6,956 nucleotides of DNA from an uncultured Sulfurimonas sp. (GTDB lineage Bacteria; Campylobacterota; Campylobacteria; Campylobacterales; Sulfurimonadaceae): assembly GCA_937914675.1 (NCBI GenBank), contig CALDOC010000511.1, forward strand, positions 1-6,956. Reading direction: 5' to 3'. Of this stretch, positions 6,622-6,956 are shown in pieces; the first letter of the stretch is position 1, and each line of letters starts with the position of its first letter. Position numbers and translations under genes: made by a program. Under the pieces are notes generated by a model, which was not told the origin of the DNA, did not search any database, and saw only the letters and a list, made by a program, of their open reading frames with translations.

Positions 6622-6627
6622 ATTATA
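6622..6627 (-). promoter_or_regulatory. -10 element of the STAS-like gene promoter
   Basis: On the - strand the hexamer is a perfect TATAAT, about 16 bases before the Shine-Dalgarno site. There is no good -35 at 16-18 bases, but Campylobacterota promoters often lack a conserved -35. It predicts an RNA with a very short leader and expression independent of the + strand genes. Confidence 0.5.
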
Positions 6628-6734
6628 TCGAAATACCTTCTAATCGTCCGACAATATACCCTAATGAGTCTAAATATGTATAACATAAACTAAATTACTA
6701 TAAAATAATTATCTTTTAAAACAAGAATGTTACT

Positions 6735-6744
6735 TAGTATACTA
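6735..6744. repeat. 10-base palindrome TAGTATACTA
   Basis: A perfect palindrome in AT-rich non-coding DNA, about 140 bases upstream of the STAS-like start. It could be an operator-type site, but a palindrome of this length in AT-rich DNA can easily be chance. Confidence 0.2.
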
Positions 6745-6775
6745 TGGAATGCAATAAGTATTCTAAACAGCATCT

Positions 6776-6892
6776 TTACGTTTCTGATTCTTTATAGGCT
6801 TTTGTCTCTACCAATATTTCATACTCAATAAATGGTGCTTCTTTTATCTTATCGTCAAGCTTTCCGCTCTTATGTAGAAAAAAATGAAAAAA
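6776..6892 (-). pseudogene. 3' fragment of an unknown gene (38 codons)
   Basis: On the - strand, 38 sense-type codons end at TAA (6776-6778). They read FFHFFLHKSGKLDDKIKE followed by APFIEYEILVETKAYKESET. The charge pattern and the amphipathic stretch EYEILVETK look like a real protein C-terminus. Directly upstream in frame are TAG (6893-6895) and TAA six codons before the fragment, and there is no start codon, so the gene is truncated. I do not recognise the family. It may also be chance. Confidence 0.3.
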
Positions 6893-6933
6893 CTAGCACG
6901 CTCGTTGTTAAAATAATTCCTTAACATTGAACT

Positions 6934-6943
6934 AACGCGCGTT
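6934..6943. repeat. 10-base palindrome AACGCGCGTT
   Basis: A perfect GC-cored palindrome 13 bases from the right edge, standing out in very AT-rich DNA. It may belong to a structure that continues outside the window, such as a hairpin, a recombination site or an element end. No function can be assigned from this window. Confidence 0.3.
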
Positions 6944-6956
6944 TATATATACTTTC

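Larger units (their letters stand above)
6628..6956. other. AT-rich region without an intact gene
   Basis: No frame on either strand has a credible start, ribosome binding site and protein-like length here. The stretch contains a 3' gene remnant on the - strand (6776-6892) and two perfect 10-base palindromes (6735-6744, 6934-6943). I see no tRNA, no CRISPR-like repeats and no recognisable transposase. Together with the two broken genes to the left, it reads as decaying accessory DNA. Confidence 0.55.

Noticed and set aside
6727..6831. 34-codon hydrophobic ORF on the + strand (possible small membrane toxin)
   Set aside because: There is no ribosome binding site, it lies mostly antisense to the polar 3' gene fragment, and antisense reading of Lys/Glu-rich codons commonly gives hydrophobic residues.
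6628..6956. Integron attC-like site or CRISPR repeat
   Set aside because: Palindromes are present, but no paired core sites of the expected form and no spaced repeats could be found.

Overview
The window looks like a chromosomal segment of a Campylobacterota (Sulfurimonas-like) bacterium. The support is a moderately AT-rich genome with tightly packed genes, a CHASE2 nucleotide cyclase, and a cysteine-type formate dehydrogenase that resembles cytoplasmic FdhF. The taxonomic call is inference from gene style, because no rRNA or other marker gene is present.

Positions 1-5326 hold four genes on the + strand, spaced like one operon (gaps of 7, -4 and 16 bases). First comes the 3' part of a gene for an acidic, Ser/Thr/Glu/Asp-rich low-complexity protein that is open at the left edge. 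Then come a membrane-bound CHASE2-class III nucleotide cyclase, a short-chain dehydrogenase/reductase whose ATG overlaps the cyclase stop (ATGA), and a 689-residue molybdopterin formate dehydrogenase catalytic subunit. A plausible reading is an envelope or metabolic sensor making cyclic nucleotide, followed by two redox enzymes. No functional link is proven by the sequence.

Positions 5327-6956 differ clearly: they are much more AT-rich, gene density falls, and broken genes appear. This looks like a small acquired or decaying island. It holds a 30-codon ORF that starts like a HicB antitoxin and then loses similarity. Next is a GHKL (histidine-kinase-like) ATPase gene interrupted by one in-frame TAG just before its G2 box. 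On the opposite strand lies an intact STAS-like (DUF4325-type) gene. The ATPase and STAS-like genes run tail to tail, share the palindrome TTAA as their two stop codons, and sit on an inverted repeat.

The ATPase/STAS-like pair recalls the logic of anti-sigma kinase and anti-sigma antagonist pairs (SpoIIAB/SpoIIAA, RsbW/RsbV). It is the best candidate here for a poorly described system, although the ATPase half appears inactivated in this copy. The last 330 bases hold no intact gene, only a probable 38-codon 3' gene remnant on the - strand and two perfect 10-base palindromes.
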